Source of the DNA: Sinonovacula constricta
Lineage: Eukaryota; Mollusca; Bivalvia; Cardiida; Solecurtidae
Assembly: GCA_007844125.1 (NCBI GenBank)
Contig: CM017561.1
Span: 33,805,406-33,869,405 of the forward strand
Reading direction: 5' to 3'
Length of the DNA: 64,000 bases
Numbering within the stretch: position 1 is the stretch's first letter; the number at the start of each line of letters is the position of its first letter. The notes under the pieces were generated by a model, which was not told the origin of the DNA, searched no databases, and was given only the letters and a program-made list of their open reading frames with translations. Shown one piece after another: positions 12,272-24,397 of the stretch. A program made the translations under genes and the position numbers.

Positions 12272-12395
12272 AGGCCAGAGGGAAGAGAAAGAAGAGAAGA
12301 GAAGAGAAGAGAAGAGAAGGAAGAGAAGAAGAGAAGAGAAGGAAGAGAGAGAAGAGAAGAGAAGAGAAGAGAAGAGAAGAGAAGAGCAGAGAATG
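12272..12395. repeat. (GAAGA)n purine microsatellite
   Basis: GAAGAGAAGAGAAGG-type run. The S/L/F-rich and E/R/K-rich open frames across it are artefacts. Confidence 0.95.
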
Positions 12396-12505
12396 AAAGA
12401 ATATAATATAATATAATATAATAATGTAATATAATATAATATAATGAAATAAATATAATATAATATTGTATAATAATTTAATGTAATATAATATAATAAT
12501 ATACA
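12396..12505. repeat. (ATAAT)n microsatellite
   Basis: ATAATATAATATAATAT run directly joined to the purine tract. Confidence 0.95.
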
Positions 12506-13690
12506 AGAAAGCCCAGAGGTGCGAGAAATCCAAGGCGCCGCAGAGAGCATGGTCTTAAACGTAACAAATAACAGGGTACTTATGTTTCTTAAAATGGTAT
12601 CTTAAAATGGTAAAAGATATGCTGAATGATAATTGGAAAATGAATTTCTCCTAGTGTATGCTCTACAAATATCTAGTAAGTGAGACCTTGACAGCATTGG
12701 CCATTTTGAAGTTACTTAAGTTGTAACTAATAATTTAGGCAAAACCGTATACAATAATAGCAGACAGTTTTTTGCGTATGTGCTTATGATCCAATATGTA
12801 ATTAAGAAATGCATTTATTTTATTCATGTGTAATATCATTGCTCACTTTTGTAAAATAATCACTGTCGCTGATGTTGTATATTAACATCAGTAGCATTTT
12901 ATAACACTGTAATATTAGAAGCATATTAATCATATATAATATTCATCTGTTCAACTGAAGAAAGTACCATGGAGGGCAGATCTAACAGATAATTAAGACA
13001 TATGTATTTAAGTATTTATTGAAATGTGCATTATTGCACGGAGAATGCAATAACAAATGTTGTTTTTTCACATGAAATGTAAGTGTTTCTATTGGTAAGG
13101 AATTATGTTTCAGACAGTCCAATATATTATCATCTACACATCACAGTATTTCTTTGATAGTTTTCATCATAATCTTTTAAATTCTAATGACTAATTAGTA
13201 TGTACAAGTTGTCACAAAAGTGACCATGAGCAAATTGTATTTCAAGTATAAAATGTTAAATCAATATACAAATCTTTTATGTAAAAGTTATAAGGCTTTT
13301 TAACAAATGACAATGACACCAGAATATAATAATTAATTATTTACATAAATCACATACCAATCTAACTTAAACTTGACCTATGTCATAACATTAAATACCA
13401 ATATTCCGAATAGGGGTAGCTGTATCAAGTTTTTTGACGAGAACCATATAATCTTAGATTGATAAATGCAACATTACTTTTTCAACATGTGTGTACATAA
13501 CACATCAAGACAAATAAACAATGACATATAATGATTACTCAAATATGGCATAGGGTGATAACAATCACACTAACGACACTAACATAAGTTTTACCAACAG
13601 AACTATGTCTGTGCTATTCACTGCGGGATTTGGGGAAGAAGTCATGAGACAATTTAGGAAGTGGTCTACTCAAATTCTTAATGAAGTTTA
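12506..13690. other. AT-rich, no gene seen
   Basis: No exon-like block or recognised repeat on either strand. Confidence 0.4.
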
Positions 13691-13694
13691 TCAA

Positions 13695-14595
13695 AGAATA
13701 TATATGACAAAGTTCTATGAGCATTGCAACATATACAAAACATTGAAAAGGCACAGGCCCAAGGTTTTCACATGAAAGCCAAATGTAAAAGGAAGAACAA
13801 ATCTGTGATTAGTCATTTAACAAAAGGAGCAAATCCGAAAGTTACCGCCTTGGAAAGGTCAGTCGGCAATATGGACCGACTGGGGTGCTTAAAACTGGTT
13901 TTACAGAGCTCTTACCTCGCACTTTCTGACGAGTTTCTCAAATGCAAGCAATGAAAAGAAAAATGATCTTTTTGAATACAAAATGTCCAAGCCCTGATAT
14001 TTTCTATAAGTTATGACGAAAGTAGTGACGTCATTGAAAAAAATGTCCACATAGTGTTTAGAAAAGAATATGGTATTATTTCGATTTGAAAAACTACAAG
14101 AAATGGTTGACTATAAACAGAATTAATTTTCTGTATCATGAACAAACATGACCAGAGACGAATAAACGGTTGTAGTATCCTGTTCATGTGAAGATGGAAT
14201 AGAAGAACCAAAGTCCAATGTCCATCAAAGGAAATACACGTAACGATCCTTTTAGGAAGAATTAAATGACAACATAGATTACATGCACGGGAGATTTTAC
14301 GACCGCCACACTGCACAAGTACCATTGTTGTGATCATGAATAAGAATATATGGCAAAGTCCTATGAGCATTGCAACATATACCAAACTCCGAAAAGGCAC
14401 AGAACAAAGGTATTTCACATGCACGCTAAGCGAAAAGTAAGAACAAATCTGTGATGAGTCATTTAACGAAAAGAGCAAACCCGACAGTAACCGCATAGGA
14501 ACGGTCAGTCGGCAATATTAGACGAGTCCCACACTTTGAACCCAAAATTTTGAGGAAAAAATCCCGTCTTATAAGTGAGAAAATACGGTATTTTG
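13695..14595. mobile_element. Possible decayed DNA element: 180-bp direct repeats plus one orphan terminus
   Basis: About 180 bp at 13700-13880 recurs diverged at 14340-14520. Shared phrases include TATGAGCATTGCAACATATAC, GAACAAATCTGTGAT and GGTCAGTCGGCAATAT. Just past the second copy, 14555-14590 reads ATCCCGTCTTATAAGTGAGAAAATACGGTA. That looks like the right end of a TA-flanked Tc1/mariner- or pogo-like element (TACCGTATTTTCTC... in reverse). No matching left end found. The 161-codon minus-strand frame at 14011-14496 is not a recognisable protein. Confidence 0.35.
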
Positions 14596-14599
14596 CTTT

Positions 14600-16600
14600 T
14601 ATATAAATAAGTTATTTTTGTTAAATATTTGTTTCTAAAGTTAATATCTGTTGTTTGTTTCAAATTTACATTGGAGCATTTTTTTAATGATAAGTATTTC
14701 TATTTGAGCCCAAAAGCATTTAATGATTTAATATATTGACAGTTGTTAAATAGGTGTAGAATGGTTTCTTTCACTACTTTCCAATATGAACATAAACTGT
14801 TACAGACTATATTCACTTTTTCCAGTTCGTAATTAGTACCCAAAATTCGGTGACATATTCTTGATTGAAACAACAGTAGGTGAAGATCTCTGGACCATAT
14901 GAAAGGTATAAAGTTTGATTACATTTTCTCAGTGCTTAGTTCTTGTATTCATTTTACTGTGGAAATTGGGTAACGATTATGTTGTACAAGTCGATCATAG
15001 ATTCTTCTACATCCTTTCTTGTTTTCACCAAGATTGAAATTAACAATGGCATATTTGAATGCGTAGCCTTTTTATTAAATGAAACTATATTCACTTTTAA
15101 ATAAATATGGATTGCTGTGAGTATGCCTCTATATTCTAGAAAACATTGTAACATGCTATGCATTTCTATTACATCTTCAAAAGATAAAAAGAGCCATAAT
15201 CTTTAAGAATGTGATTAACAATAAAATGCCATTATTTAAAAAATCTCTTTATTTTCTTCCTTCGATCTTAATGTTGTTATGGTAACATAAATATTCAATC
15301 TTGCTTTAAAATTTGTTATTTGGGACTATTATTCCTCCATCTCTGTAATATAAGCCAAATACATCTTTCCAAAAGTTGTTTACTATATGACCCAATTTTT
15401 GTTTTACAAAATCTAATTTTGATAATTGAATATAATTATAATTCAAAAGTGATGGTATTTCCAAATGTTTACTTGACATTGTAATCAATTTTCTTATCCA
15501 TAAAGTGGTCTAGCTTTAACATTCTTAATTCCATCTCCATATTCTTTGTAAGTAATGTCTATTTTATCTGGTTTCCCATCACACATGATTTGAAAGTACA
15601 TATTTTGGAGTTTCTAATACATGTATTTCTATTTCATGGTTAGGTAAAGATGATAAAATGGGTAGACTTGCTGACAATATGAGACTTTTTATTCTATTTT
15701 TCCCTAACAAACTGAAAATTGTATAAGATCATGAGGAGAATAAGTGTTCCATCCCTTTTGTTAATTTTGTGTCCCAGCTTCAGTTATAGTGAGATAATAA
15801 TTGATATTAAATTGCTATATTTAAAGTTTCCAATCCATACAACCTTTGTTTTTTTCAACACTTATGCAAATGCTGGAGATGTTAGCATATTGTTGTAAAG
15901 TATCAAAGGAGTTCAAAGGAGATTTTTCATTATTTGTCACATTGATGCTTCAAGTATTCACGGTCAGCCCTGAATGATTGTACCTGGAAATTTCTCTAGT
16001 TTTCATGGACTTGTCTCGGATTGTCATGCTACTTTTACTGTGAATGGGATCAGCTAGGTGGCTTACTTAACACCTTTCACCAAGACCTATGTGTATTGGT
16101 TTCTGACTTTACCTGGTTATATTCTGTACATACAACAAACAATGTGGAGCTTATTTTCAATTTAAACCTACATATTTAATAACCAAAATGAGGTTTATTG
16201 TAAATGTTGAGTCCTGGGATTGTAAAGTCTCTAAATATCAATGTTCTAAAAGATGAGTTTAAAGTTATAACTCAGCTCAGAATCACAACATCCTAATTCC
16301 AGTAACTGAATAATCTGATAAAAGTTTACAGTCCTCATAGGCTGTGCTAGTTGTTTTAATTATGTAACAGGCTATTGACCACTAATATTAAAAAAAAAAA
16401 AACTCATATGGAGGGATTACAACAGGTTGTTAAGATTTTTTTTAATTCACACAAAAAACTTTGAAAAAATACAACACCCACACAAAAGAGAGTGGATTAA
16501 GTTGTAACAACTGATAACATCTTTATGTGAATTTAAATGTGTTCTTTAACAGGTTTTGTCTTTAGATTGGAAGAATCGGACTTTCTTGGTTTTCAAGTAA
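14600..16600. other. AT-rich, no gene seen
   Basis: Only short frames. Several poly-A/T tracts (16388-16403). No recognised repeat. Confidence 0.4.
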
Positions 16601-16601
16601 T

Positions 16602-16920
16602 TTTGTCTGTTTCTTTGTTTATTAGATTTATCGTCCCACCAACAGTTTTTCAGCTATCGAGAAACAATGCTCTCTTGAAGACGATATAGTGCTGCCTTCA
16701 CTGTGTATAGCATGCCGTGAACACCTGGCATGATACCACACCCAGTCACATTATCCTGACACCGGGCCAACCAGTCATGGAACTACCCTTATTTTTGCTA
16801 TAGTGTTAGCAAGGAAGTTATACCACTACCATTTTTAACGACTATGGTATCTTACAGCCTGGGAGGAAACCTTGGACCTCCCGTACCTGGAGCCAAGGCT
16901 TGATTTTACTACCAGGTTAC
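16602..16920 (-). repeat. tRNA-headed SINE, near full-length (copy A)
   Basis: On the minus strand it runs from a decayed tRNA-like head (CCAGGTACGGGAGGTCC) through a central body (TAATGTGACTGGGTGTGGTA, then GGCAGCACTATAT) to a tail GGTGGGACGATAAATCTAATAAACAAAG. The same order recurs at 35635-35872 (minus) and, internally deleted, at 31658-31808 (plus), which defines a family of about 320 bp. Confidence 0.7.
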
Positions 16921-17299
16921 CCTTTCATTCATAGTAAATATATATAATTTTGAAACTTAACCTTCTTTGTAATTTTCATTAGAACTGTTTGAAGTATTTC
17001 TAATACATGTATGTTTCATCATTTAATAGTGAATCCATGGTCAAACCATTCAACAAATAAACCCTAAGTAGTGTAGATTCTACTAAAGATAAGACTGACA
17101 ATTGTAATTGTTTCACAAGGACGTTAAATGGCCAGTGCATTTTAGACATAAAAGCTGGGCTTAATCTTTTGTGTAGAGCAATCATTAGGCACAAACTGAT
17201 CTATTTGCCAGCACTTATATGAATTGTATATGAGGGATCTAAATACATATGTAATTGATTTTGGTCAGTACATGCACTAATACAGGCACTAACTGGCAA

Positions 17300-17345
17300 C
17301 ATACACAAAAACCCTTAAGTCACTTCCACACACACACACACAATT
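17300..17345. repeat. Short (CA)n tract
   Basis: CACACACACACACA at 17327-17342. Confidence 0.7.
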
Positions 17346-17459
17346 AATTAGCACACAGAAAATTTCAGTTTCATTAAAATTATTTTCACTAAGGCAAAAC
17401 GAAATATATATATGCAGTTTCGTTTTAAAATGCACACGATACAATTCAATCAAGAAAAA

Positions 17460-18070
17460 TAAATGGCCTTACACAGGTTCAGTAAAATTATTGCCGAGTA
17501 GCTTTTAAACTTGGTCTACTTTTTAGTGCAATTTTAAAATATAAATTTAATTATATAGCCTCTAATGTACATGGCTATTTTTAGCTGCATTTTTAGATTT
17601 TGTTAAAAATATATACTACATTGTAGAGACTTTAATGAATCTGGATTGTTTTGTCCGATTTTTTAATAGATTTATATAAATTTATGGCCATTTAATTTAC
17701 ACGTTTAGTTTCGTCTGGTTTTAGTGCATTTTTAAATATAAATTTTATAGTCCATAAATTAGCCTGGCTAATTTTGTCTGTTAAATGACTTTTAACTAAA
17801 AATATAAAATTGTGCTCATTTATTATACCTGTCTAGTTTCGACAGTTTAATAGGATTTAAATATATATTTTATATATTTAGACAAAATTTTAGAGTTTTA
17901 AGTCTAATTATGTGTTGTTTCTGCCCTTTAGTTGATTTTTAAGTACAAGGTAGTTTAATATTCCGTTAGTCAATATTATCTTTGTTGTAGTGTTTTAAAG
18001 CCTTTTAATCTACCTGAATATTTTTGTCTGCGTTTAAGTGCATTAATTATTAAAATATTATTATTTTACC
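17460..18070 (-). repeat. Diverged left flank of the ~61-bp satellite, inverted orientation
   Basis: Motifs such as CCTGGCTAATTTTGTCTGTT (17763), TTTTGTCTGCGTTTAAGTGCA (18021) and TTTCGTCTGGTTTTAGTGCA (17709) are reverse complements of the core CACTAAAA-GCAGACAAACCTGG of the array at 18255-18770. Units here are heavily decayed. Confidence 0.55.
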
Positions 18071-18254
18071 TTATTTTTATTTTATATTACAAAGTTTAAA
18101 TTCATTAACCATCCCTGGCAAGTTGTATCTGCACTTGCATGCAACAGAAAGTTAAATTTCTTTGATTGCATGCTTAGTTTTTCCTTCCTTTAAGTACATT
18201 TTTTTAGAAAATGTTTAAAACTTTTATGTGAAGAAAAAAATAAATTGTATGAGG

Positions 18255-18770
18255 TAGATTAGTACCTAAAATCACTAAAAAGCAGACAAACCTGGCCTAA
18301 TGTATTAAAATACATTTATATCAGTACCTTAAATCACTAAATAGCAGACAAACCTGGCCTGATATATTAAAATACTTAATATCAGTATTTAAAATCACTA
18401 AAAGCAGACAAACCTGGCCTAATATATTAAAATACTTTAATATCAGTATTTAAAATCACTAAAAGCAGACAAACCTGGCCTAATATATTAAAATACTTTA
18501 ACATCGGTATTTAAAATCACTAAAAGCAGACAAACCTGGCCTAATATATTAAAATACTTTATTATCAGTATTTTAAATAACTAAAAAGCAGAACAAACCT
18601 GGCCTAATGTATTATATACTTTAATACCAGTATTTAAAACACTAAAAATCAGGCAAACCTGGTCTAACGCATTAAAAGACTTTAACATCATCATAAAAAC
18701 ACACAGTAAAAAGCAGACAAACCTGATCTTATGCATAACCATACTTTGGTATTAATATGCTCAAGACAAA
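18255..18770 (+). repeat. ~61-bp tandem satellite, eight recognisable units
   Basis: The unit is AAATCACTAAAAGCAGACAAACCTGGCC plus TAATATATTAAAATACTTTAATATCAGTATTT. GCAGACA or its variants recur near 18282, 18343, 18403, 18463, 18525, 18588, 18648 and 18713. The middle units are nearly identical and divergence rises toward both edges. Confidence 0.9.
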
Positions 18771-20060
18771 GCAGGCTATTATAAACTACTTATAAATATT
18801 TTAAAACGTACAAAAAAGCAAACAAAGCTTGTCACATACAAGACTATTGTTGTTATATATTAAAAGTCAATAAAACTGATCATATCAGTAAAGACTTTAA
18901 TATGTATAATTTAAAAGGCTTTAAAAGGCAAACAAACCGGATCATAAAGATTTTGCTTTTGCTATTTTATATATTGAAAAACCCTTAAAAGCAGAAAACC
19001 CTGGTTGTATACACAGGGTTCGTACACCTTTGACTGCCACAATTTCCACAGCATTTTCCAAAACATTCGAAAGCTCACCAATTCAAATTTTCAAAACTAG
19101 TTTCAAGCAAATTCAATTACAACAATTAGTTTTTTCAGTTATTTGACACATTTATTTTTGAGATAAACATGTCGAAACTGAGGAAAAAATTGTAATTGGC
19201 CATTACCACAACATAGTAATAAAAACCTTAATATGTCATTATTTTGCTGTTTTAAACTGCAGAATTATAGTTGGACTCAACTTGTCTACAAGTATATGAT
19301 GATTTGTAGGGGCGTATTGTTAGAAATAAATATTAATTCACCACCAGTTGACTGTTTTTATTCAGTATAATGAAAACCAACTGGACTGATCAAATGTACC
19401 ATTATGACAAATGTTACCTTTGAAATATCACACATTCCTTAGTCTGAAGTCTTAATTAGACTTCTCTTTTAGCTTTTTTATCTCACTATCACAATTGTCA
19501 TCAAGTTCAGTTCTTTTTGCTTAGGCAGTATTTCTGTAGCTATTCGATTTAGTCAAATGCACGCTTTTATTTTATTTAAAAAAGGTACAAATAAAAAACA
19601 ACTTTTCCATAGCCCCAGTCCCAAATCTGATTTTCCACGATTTTCCAATTGAAAACACCTTGATCAATTTCCAAAACGTGTACGAACCCCGTATCAGCAT
19701 ATACAATTAACAACTTTTTTATATTAAAAAAGCTGACAAACTCTGCCATATAAAGTCTTGAACATAAATTTTAAAAAGCAGACAAACCAACTCATACAGA
19801 TTAATCCAGTTTATTATATTTTTTAAAATACCATATAACGGAGGAAAAATGGCCATTTATGCCGTGGTAATCAACTTTAAAATTTATATTTTAAAATGAA
19901 CTAAAATGCGGACGAACGGGCAAGATACAATAAGCAACTTTAAAACAAATATTTTAAATTGCACTAAAGAGCAAACAAAACTAACCATATACGTTAAAAG
20001 AATTTAAACTTTTCAATTCACAAATTTCTAAAGAGCAGGCAAATAATGATACATGTATGA
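18771..20060 (+). repeat. Decayed right flank of the same satellite, interrupted by a MITE
   Basis: Degenerate AAAGCAGACAAACC cores continue (18815, 18927, 18990, 19730, 19779, 19905, 19967) on both sides of the insertion at 19014-19691, always in plus orientation. Confidence 0.6.
19014..19691. mobile_element. 678-bp non-autonomous DNA transposon with 14-bp terminal inverted repeats
   Basis: The left end is CAGGGTTCGTACAC and the right end is GTGTACGAACCCCG, an inverted match with one mismatch. The CAGGG start is hAT-like. The flanking 8-mers (TGTATACA / TATCAGCA) do not form a clean target-site duplication. There is no transposase frame inside. It sits within the satellite's right flank, so it inserted after the array existed. 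Confidence 0.7.
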
Positions 20061-20880
20061 CATTCAGCTTAATACGCCGACTAAGTCAACAATCTGTTAA
20101 ATAGAATTTAAAACTATTTTGTACATTTTTAAGTTATTGTATTCTTTGTAGATTGGCATAGGCGAAGTGGGATTTATGTATAAATATCAAATTTGTCTAT
20201 GGATCAGAATGAAGCTCAACACACGGCCAGCCTGATGGGGCATCTCAGCGACTGTCGCGAAAACTTTCCCCACCCACTGGATTTCGTATATCCGTTCATG
20301 TGTTCATCATTTCCCTTGTCTAAGCCTCACTGCAAGACAAAGTCCTGCTAGCTAGAGTTTTCTGATCATTTCAGTCATGCTGACTGATCATATAAGATCA
20401 AGAGTGTATCGCAAAAATGGCTTTAGTGAGAGAATACAGAAGAAAGATAGCAACGTGATAGCGAGTGGATAGGAGCAGAGAAAGAAGAGTGGCGGTAAAT
20501 CTCGATTTGACTCGAAGTAACTCTCGGGTAAAATTGATTGGCTCCCTTCATATACAGTTGTATTTCTGTCATGCGAAATCTCGACAATTGTCTTAATTTT
20601 GACATGTTTATGGAACAATAAGAATGAATTTAATATGTTAATATTGCAGCATACTTTTTGTTTCAATCCTTCGTTAGTTCATTGAGTCCATTCGTTCGAC
20701 AATACATAAAAATATTTAAACAAGCACAGGCTTGTTAATCGAAGTGTTTCGGACGAAAGGTTCAATTTGTGGACAAGGATAAAAATAAAACAAACCCGCA
20801 TGGCTGGTTCTCGCGTGGCTTTTCGGACGTGAAGTTAAAACACTGCTATGCGGAGAACCATGACAAGAGCAGGTGCGCGA
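20061..20880. other. No gene seen
   Basis: Includes a small palindromic stretch (TGATCATTTCAGTCATGCTG followed by ACTGATCA, about 20364-20391). The next stretch looks like the Rap1 promoter. Confidence 0.4.
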
Positions 20881-20915
20881 CATTTCTTTCCAAATTTAGT
20901 AACACTTAATTGGAG

Positions 20916-20923
20916 TGACGTCA
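20916..20923 (+). promoter_or_regulatory. Consensus cAMP-response element (TGACGTCA) in the putative Rap1 promoter
   Basis: A perfect palindromic CRE lies 86 bp upstream of a strong splice donor (21010) that fits the end of a non-coding first exon. CRE is the binding site of CREB/ATF factors. Use in this organism is inference. Confidence 0.4.
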
Positions 20924-20939
20924 TCATCAGCCATTACTT

Positions 20940-21009
20940 TTATATTTACTACTGGGAAGTGAACTATTTTTTATATTGAACGTGAGCAAATTGATCCGTT
21001 CCGTTTTTG
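20940..21009 (+). other. Putative non-coding first exon of Rap1 (5'UTR); start undefined
   Basis: GTTCCGTTTTTG|GTAAGTTT is a strong donor with no downstream coding exon before 24310, where a CCAG acceptor begins the exon that carries the Rap1 ATG. GC content rises around 20800-20930, as expected at a promoter. The transcription start is not visible from sequence. Confidence 0.35.
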
Positions 21010-22033
21010 GTAAGTTTCAACAGTTCTTTGAAATGTTTCAAATAAATGTGTTTATACACAACCCCCCAAATTTTCAATAATCTGTTATATTCCATTACCA
21101 GACGGATGTAATATGTTAGACTAACAATATCGTGGGTGGGGTTGTCAAAAGGCCTTTTCCTTGTATTGTTCTCATATATTTTCGTTTCATCACAAACACG
21201 TTTGCTGATCAGTTAACCGTAGTGTTGCATTGATATATTATGTGTGGCTTTACCAGAAAGTAGATTCACGAACAATTTAAACTTTGACTTAAAACGTTTT
21301 ATGATGAATAACATTAAGTCGGTCAAACGTTTTAGTTTCTCATCTCATGATCAGTACAGTTTAGAAAGTAAAAAGATTCTTTATATAAACAACTAAAATG
21401 TAATATACAGTACATTTTATCCATGCCAAACTAAAACACCATTGACTTTTTTAAGACAAAGTGGGAGGCGCACAATGACTAATTAATACATGTTAACAGT
21501 CATATATGCACAGGAATTTTAAGGGATACCACACCTGAAAGTGTTCCAGGACTTTGTCTGTACTGTCGATATGTTCTAAATATGTCATCTTATATTTTCT
21601 GATTGTCTCAAGTTTATTTGTAAGTGAATTCAGTTTGATTGCTAACAATTAATAAAGACAGTATACAGTATATAGCGATAAGACCTTTATTTTTTGTATA
21701 ATGTATATTGATTTAAGAATAAAATTCAGAATCATCGTCAAGATTGCATTAATGTTATAATCAATGTTTGTCATGTTATCATCTCATGAATAACCAATTG
21801 TAAATGCCGCCACAAACATGGAGATAAGCAATTCATATATGGTATGACTATTTTGAAAAAAGTATGTCTATTCCGGATGCCATATTGTAGTGGTATGGCT
21901 GTTTCTGCATGCTTCCTTGATTGTGCGTTTTCTGCATTTTTGACATAATAATTTCATCTCTGACACATCTCATCAAAAAGTTTAATTTTCAGAGCACTTC
22001 GGCCATTGTTACCAGTACAAAGTGTAAATGCAG

Positions 22034-22447
22034 CTACCTTAACTGGTTTGAATTCAGGATAATTTGATCTGCACCTTCAGTGTTCTGCCAAGAATTCCAG
22101 TAGGCAGGGACATTGACCCCTTGGCCTTGGTAAATAAGGGTCAATCCACATTTTAATGGGGCCCAACCTAAATTCTGAAAGAACCGAGATTGTATTTCTT
22201 TACCAGTTTGTGGCATTTTCACTGCATTATTGTTACTATCTTCGGTTTGGCATGTAGTATCAGGTTGACGGCAGTCTGCGCATTCACTTGGTTTCAGCTT
22301 TTTGGATGAATCTAACTCAGAATTGTTCGCGACTTTCTCTTTTCGCAATTGGAACTGGAAGCGGCCATTATGACTGCAAAGCGAATTGTTAAACTGCCTT
22401 CTATTGGTCAGTGTTAAAAAGCAAGTCAATGAAATGGCTTGATACAT
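22034..22447 (-). CDS. Hypothetical 137-residue open frame, antisense to Rap1
   Basis: From the ATG at 22447 the frame stays open for 137 codons in AT-rich DNA, ending TAA/TAG-free until 22034. The N-terminus is short and hydrophobic (MYQAISLTCFLTLT). The middle holds several cysteines (SECADCRQPDTTCQ), and the end is polar (NVPAYWNSWQNTEGADQ). Composition is more protein-like than other long frames in the window. No family recognised. It lies inside the putative 5'UTR intron of Rap1 on the opposite strand and could be a nested gene, an exon, or a fragment. Confidence 0.35.
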   Translation of the reverse strand: MYQAISLTCFLTLTNRRQFNNSLCSHNGRFQFQLRKEKVANNSELDSSKKLKPSECADCRQPDTTCQTEDSNNNAVKMPQTGKEIQSRFFQNLGWAPLKCGLTLIYQGQGVNVPAYWNSWQNTEGADQIILNSNQLR

Positions 22448-23704
22448 AAAGCTGGCTAGCGTTATCAATTAAATTTCTCTCTATCATAATGGTAAACTAT
22501 GTTCTACATGTTTAGTGCCCATCTTTTTTTAATCTACTGCCGCCGTTTTCAAATGAGCCCATTGAACCTGTTGATATTTTTTTATGAGCGTTTTGACATT
22601 TTAACGCACCAAAGCTGCACGACGCATTTAACAGTGTTTCGATACTAGACTCCCATGTCATTTTTATTAGCAGACGATTATGCAGTAAGAAAATAAAAGA
22701 ATTGCTGTTTTCTTAGATAAACTACCAGATGATTTCCTAATGATAGAGGTCACAGTGTGAGCTTATGGATTATTAGCACAGCAAAATGAAAAATTAACAT
22801 CATAGAATGTGTTATGAATAAAATGACATGATAAATCACATTCTAATGTCACATGCTCATTTTTAATGCATATGATGTTATAAAACTGTAGTTGTTTAAC
22901 AAATCATTAAAAAAAATAAAATTTATGAAGTCAAAGTTAACTATGTTTAGATGCTATACCTAATCAAAAGGCTGACAGCCAGTATTCTCAAATATTTTTT
23001 TTTTTTATAGCTGGCAGTTAAGATCTTTAGCAGACTGAAACAATAGAAAACCCTCCTACAGTATTTGTATTCCAAATAATAATCATTTAAAATGTAAATA
23101 CATACATTTCAACATGTTTCTAAAATATTATGTAGATCAATACATTTTTAAATGGCAAGACCCTTAGATTTTTAGGACAACTCCCCCCCCTTCAAATGTC
23201 CATGTTGTGGGTCCTAAATGACTCACATAAATTTTGAGTTGGTAGAAGCACTAGAGGTGCACTCATTTCTTGGTACAAGGAAACATCACAATATATATAT
23301 AGTGATAATAGCACTAAGAAAACATAATTAAATAATTCAAATAACATTAAATAAAAAATGGAGCTCATTTAATTATGGACCTTATTCCTACACCACAAAA
23401 CTAAAGAAACAAAAAAGCATTTATCATTTCATAATCAGTTTTTTTTTTTAAAGAGATGAACAGATTCTAAAAGGCTATGATGCAGTAAACAAGATAACTG
23501 AAAAAGCTTCATGCTGTATGGTAGGGCTATGAACAACTTTTGGAAGGACTATTAACATTTTAGTTTTCCTTGAAAAGAGAAAAAGTAACAGAATTAGAAT
23601 GTAGCTCAGCTACATTTTTATTTGAGCCAAATTAAATGAGAAGGGTCAAAGTGAATGGTGTCTTTTGATAAAATTGCATTAGATCTTCCTGTTGGTATAT
23701 CTTT

Positions 23705-23800
23705 GGGGCACCTCTGGCATATAGGTAAGAGTTGCAAAACTCCTCTGATCTCACAAAACTCCTCTGATCTCACTACGTGGGTTCAATTCCTGTTCGGGGC
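23705..23800 (+). repeat. tRNA-derived SINE head with internal 19-bp duplication
   Basis: GGCATATAGGTAAGAG resembles a tRNA A box, and GTGGGTTCAATTCC (about 23777-23790) fits a B box (GGTTCRANTCC). Between them AAAACTCCTCTGATCTCAC occurs twice in tandem. This is a SINE rather than a working tRNA gene, because the duplicated segment breaks the tRNA length. Confidence 0.55.
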
Positions 23801-24309
23801 AAAAGACTATGTGAGGGAGGTCTTCCAGCTAATCTGTAGAGATTAAATGGTAATAATTGGTGGTTTTGACATATTTCTAAGAACAAAAACAAAAAATATA
23901 TGCCTCCATTCATGAATCAAACCCATTGAAAGCATTATGGCAGCATATTTTGCATATGTTGGCTTGGTCATAAAAGATGATGCATCAACCTTCTTTTTAT
24001 CATTTAGCATAACATTAGGTTTCGTTGGTAGATGCAGATTGGAGAATTGGGACAGAAAATGACCATAATACAGATTATAGCTTGAAATATGTACAGATAT
24101 AGTATAGTATGTGTACACTCAGGTAACAAATGTTTATTTCTAGTTACATTATTTTGAAGCTGTTTTTTAAATTATTTTTCTTGTGCTACATTGGGTAGTT
24201 ACAAAACTGCCACTTACGCATGACCTTTTAGAATCAACTAAGGTAATGATGTCTGTTAACCGGTATTCAAGATGAAATTTCAAAGACTTCCCACACGTAT
24301 ATATTCCAG

Positions 24310-24397
24310 ATTGAGACGTTCCAAAGATCTTACAACAGAAATGAGGGAGTACAAGCTGGTTGTTCTAGGTAGTGGTGGTGTTGGTAAATCGGCATTG
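24310..24397 (+). CDS. Rap1: Rap1 exon with start codon (coding from 24341): P-loop
   Basis: An acceptor ATATATTCCAG precedes 31 nt of 5'UTR, then the ATG at 24341. Nineteen codons give MREYKLVVLGSGGVGKSAL, the beta-1 strand and the G1 phosphate-binding loop (GxxxxGKS). It ends on a whole codon at TTG|GTATGT. The start is certain because MREYK is the invariant Rap N-terminus. Confidence 0.96.

Larger units (their letters stand above)
21010..24309 (+). other. Putative Rap1 5'UTR intron
   Basis: Runs between GTAAGT (21010) and ATATATTCCAG (24309). It holds a minus-strand open frame (22034-22447), a tRNA-headed SINE (23705-23800), and otherwise AT-rich DNA. Confidence 0.35.

Noticed and set aside
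12203..12550. Frames of 68-115 codons
   Set aside because: They run through GAAGA and ATAAT microsatellites; composition is purely repeat-driven.
14011..14496. 161-codon minus-strand frame
   Set aside because: No recognisable motif. It partly overlaps the 180-bp direct repeat and does not continue in the paired copy; it is probably chance within transposon-like DNA.
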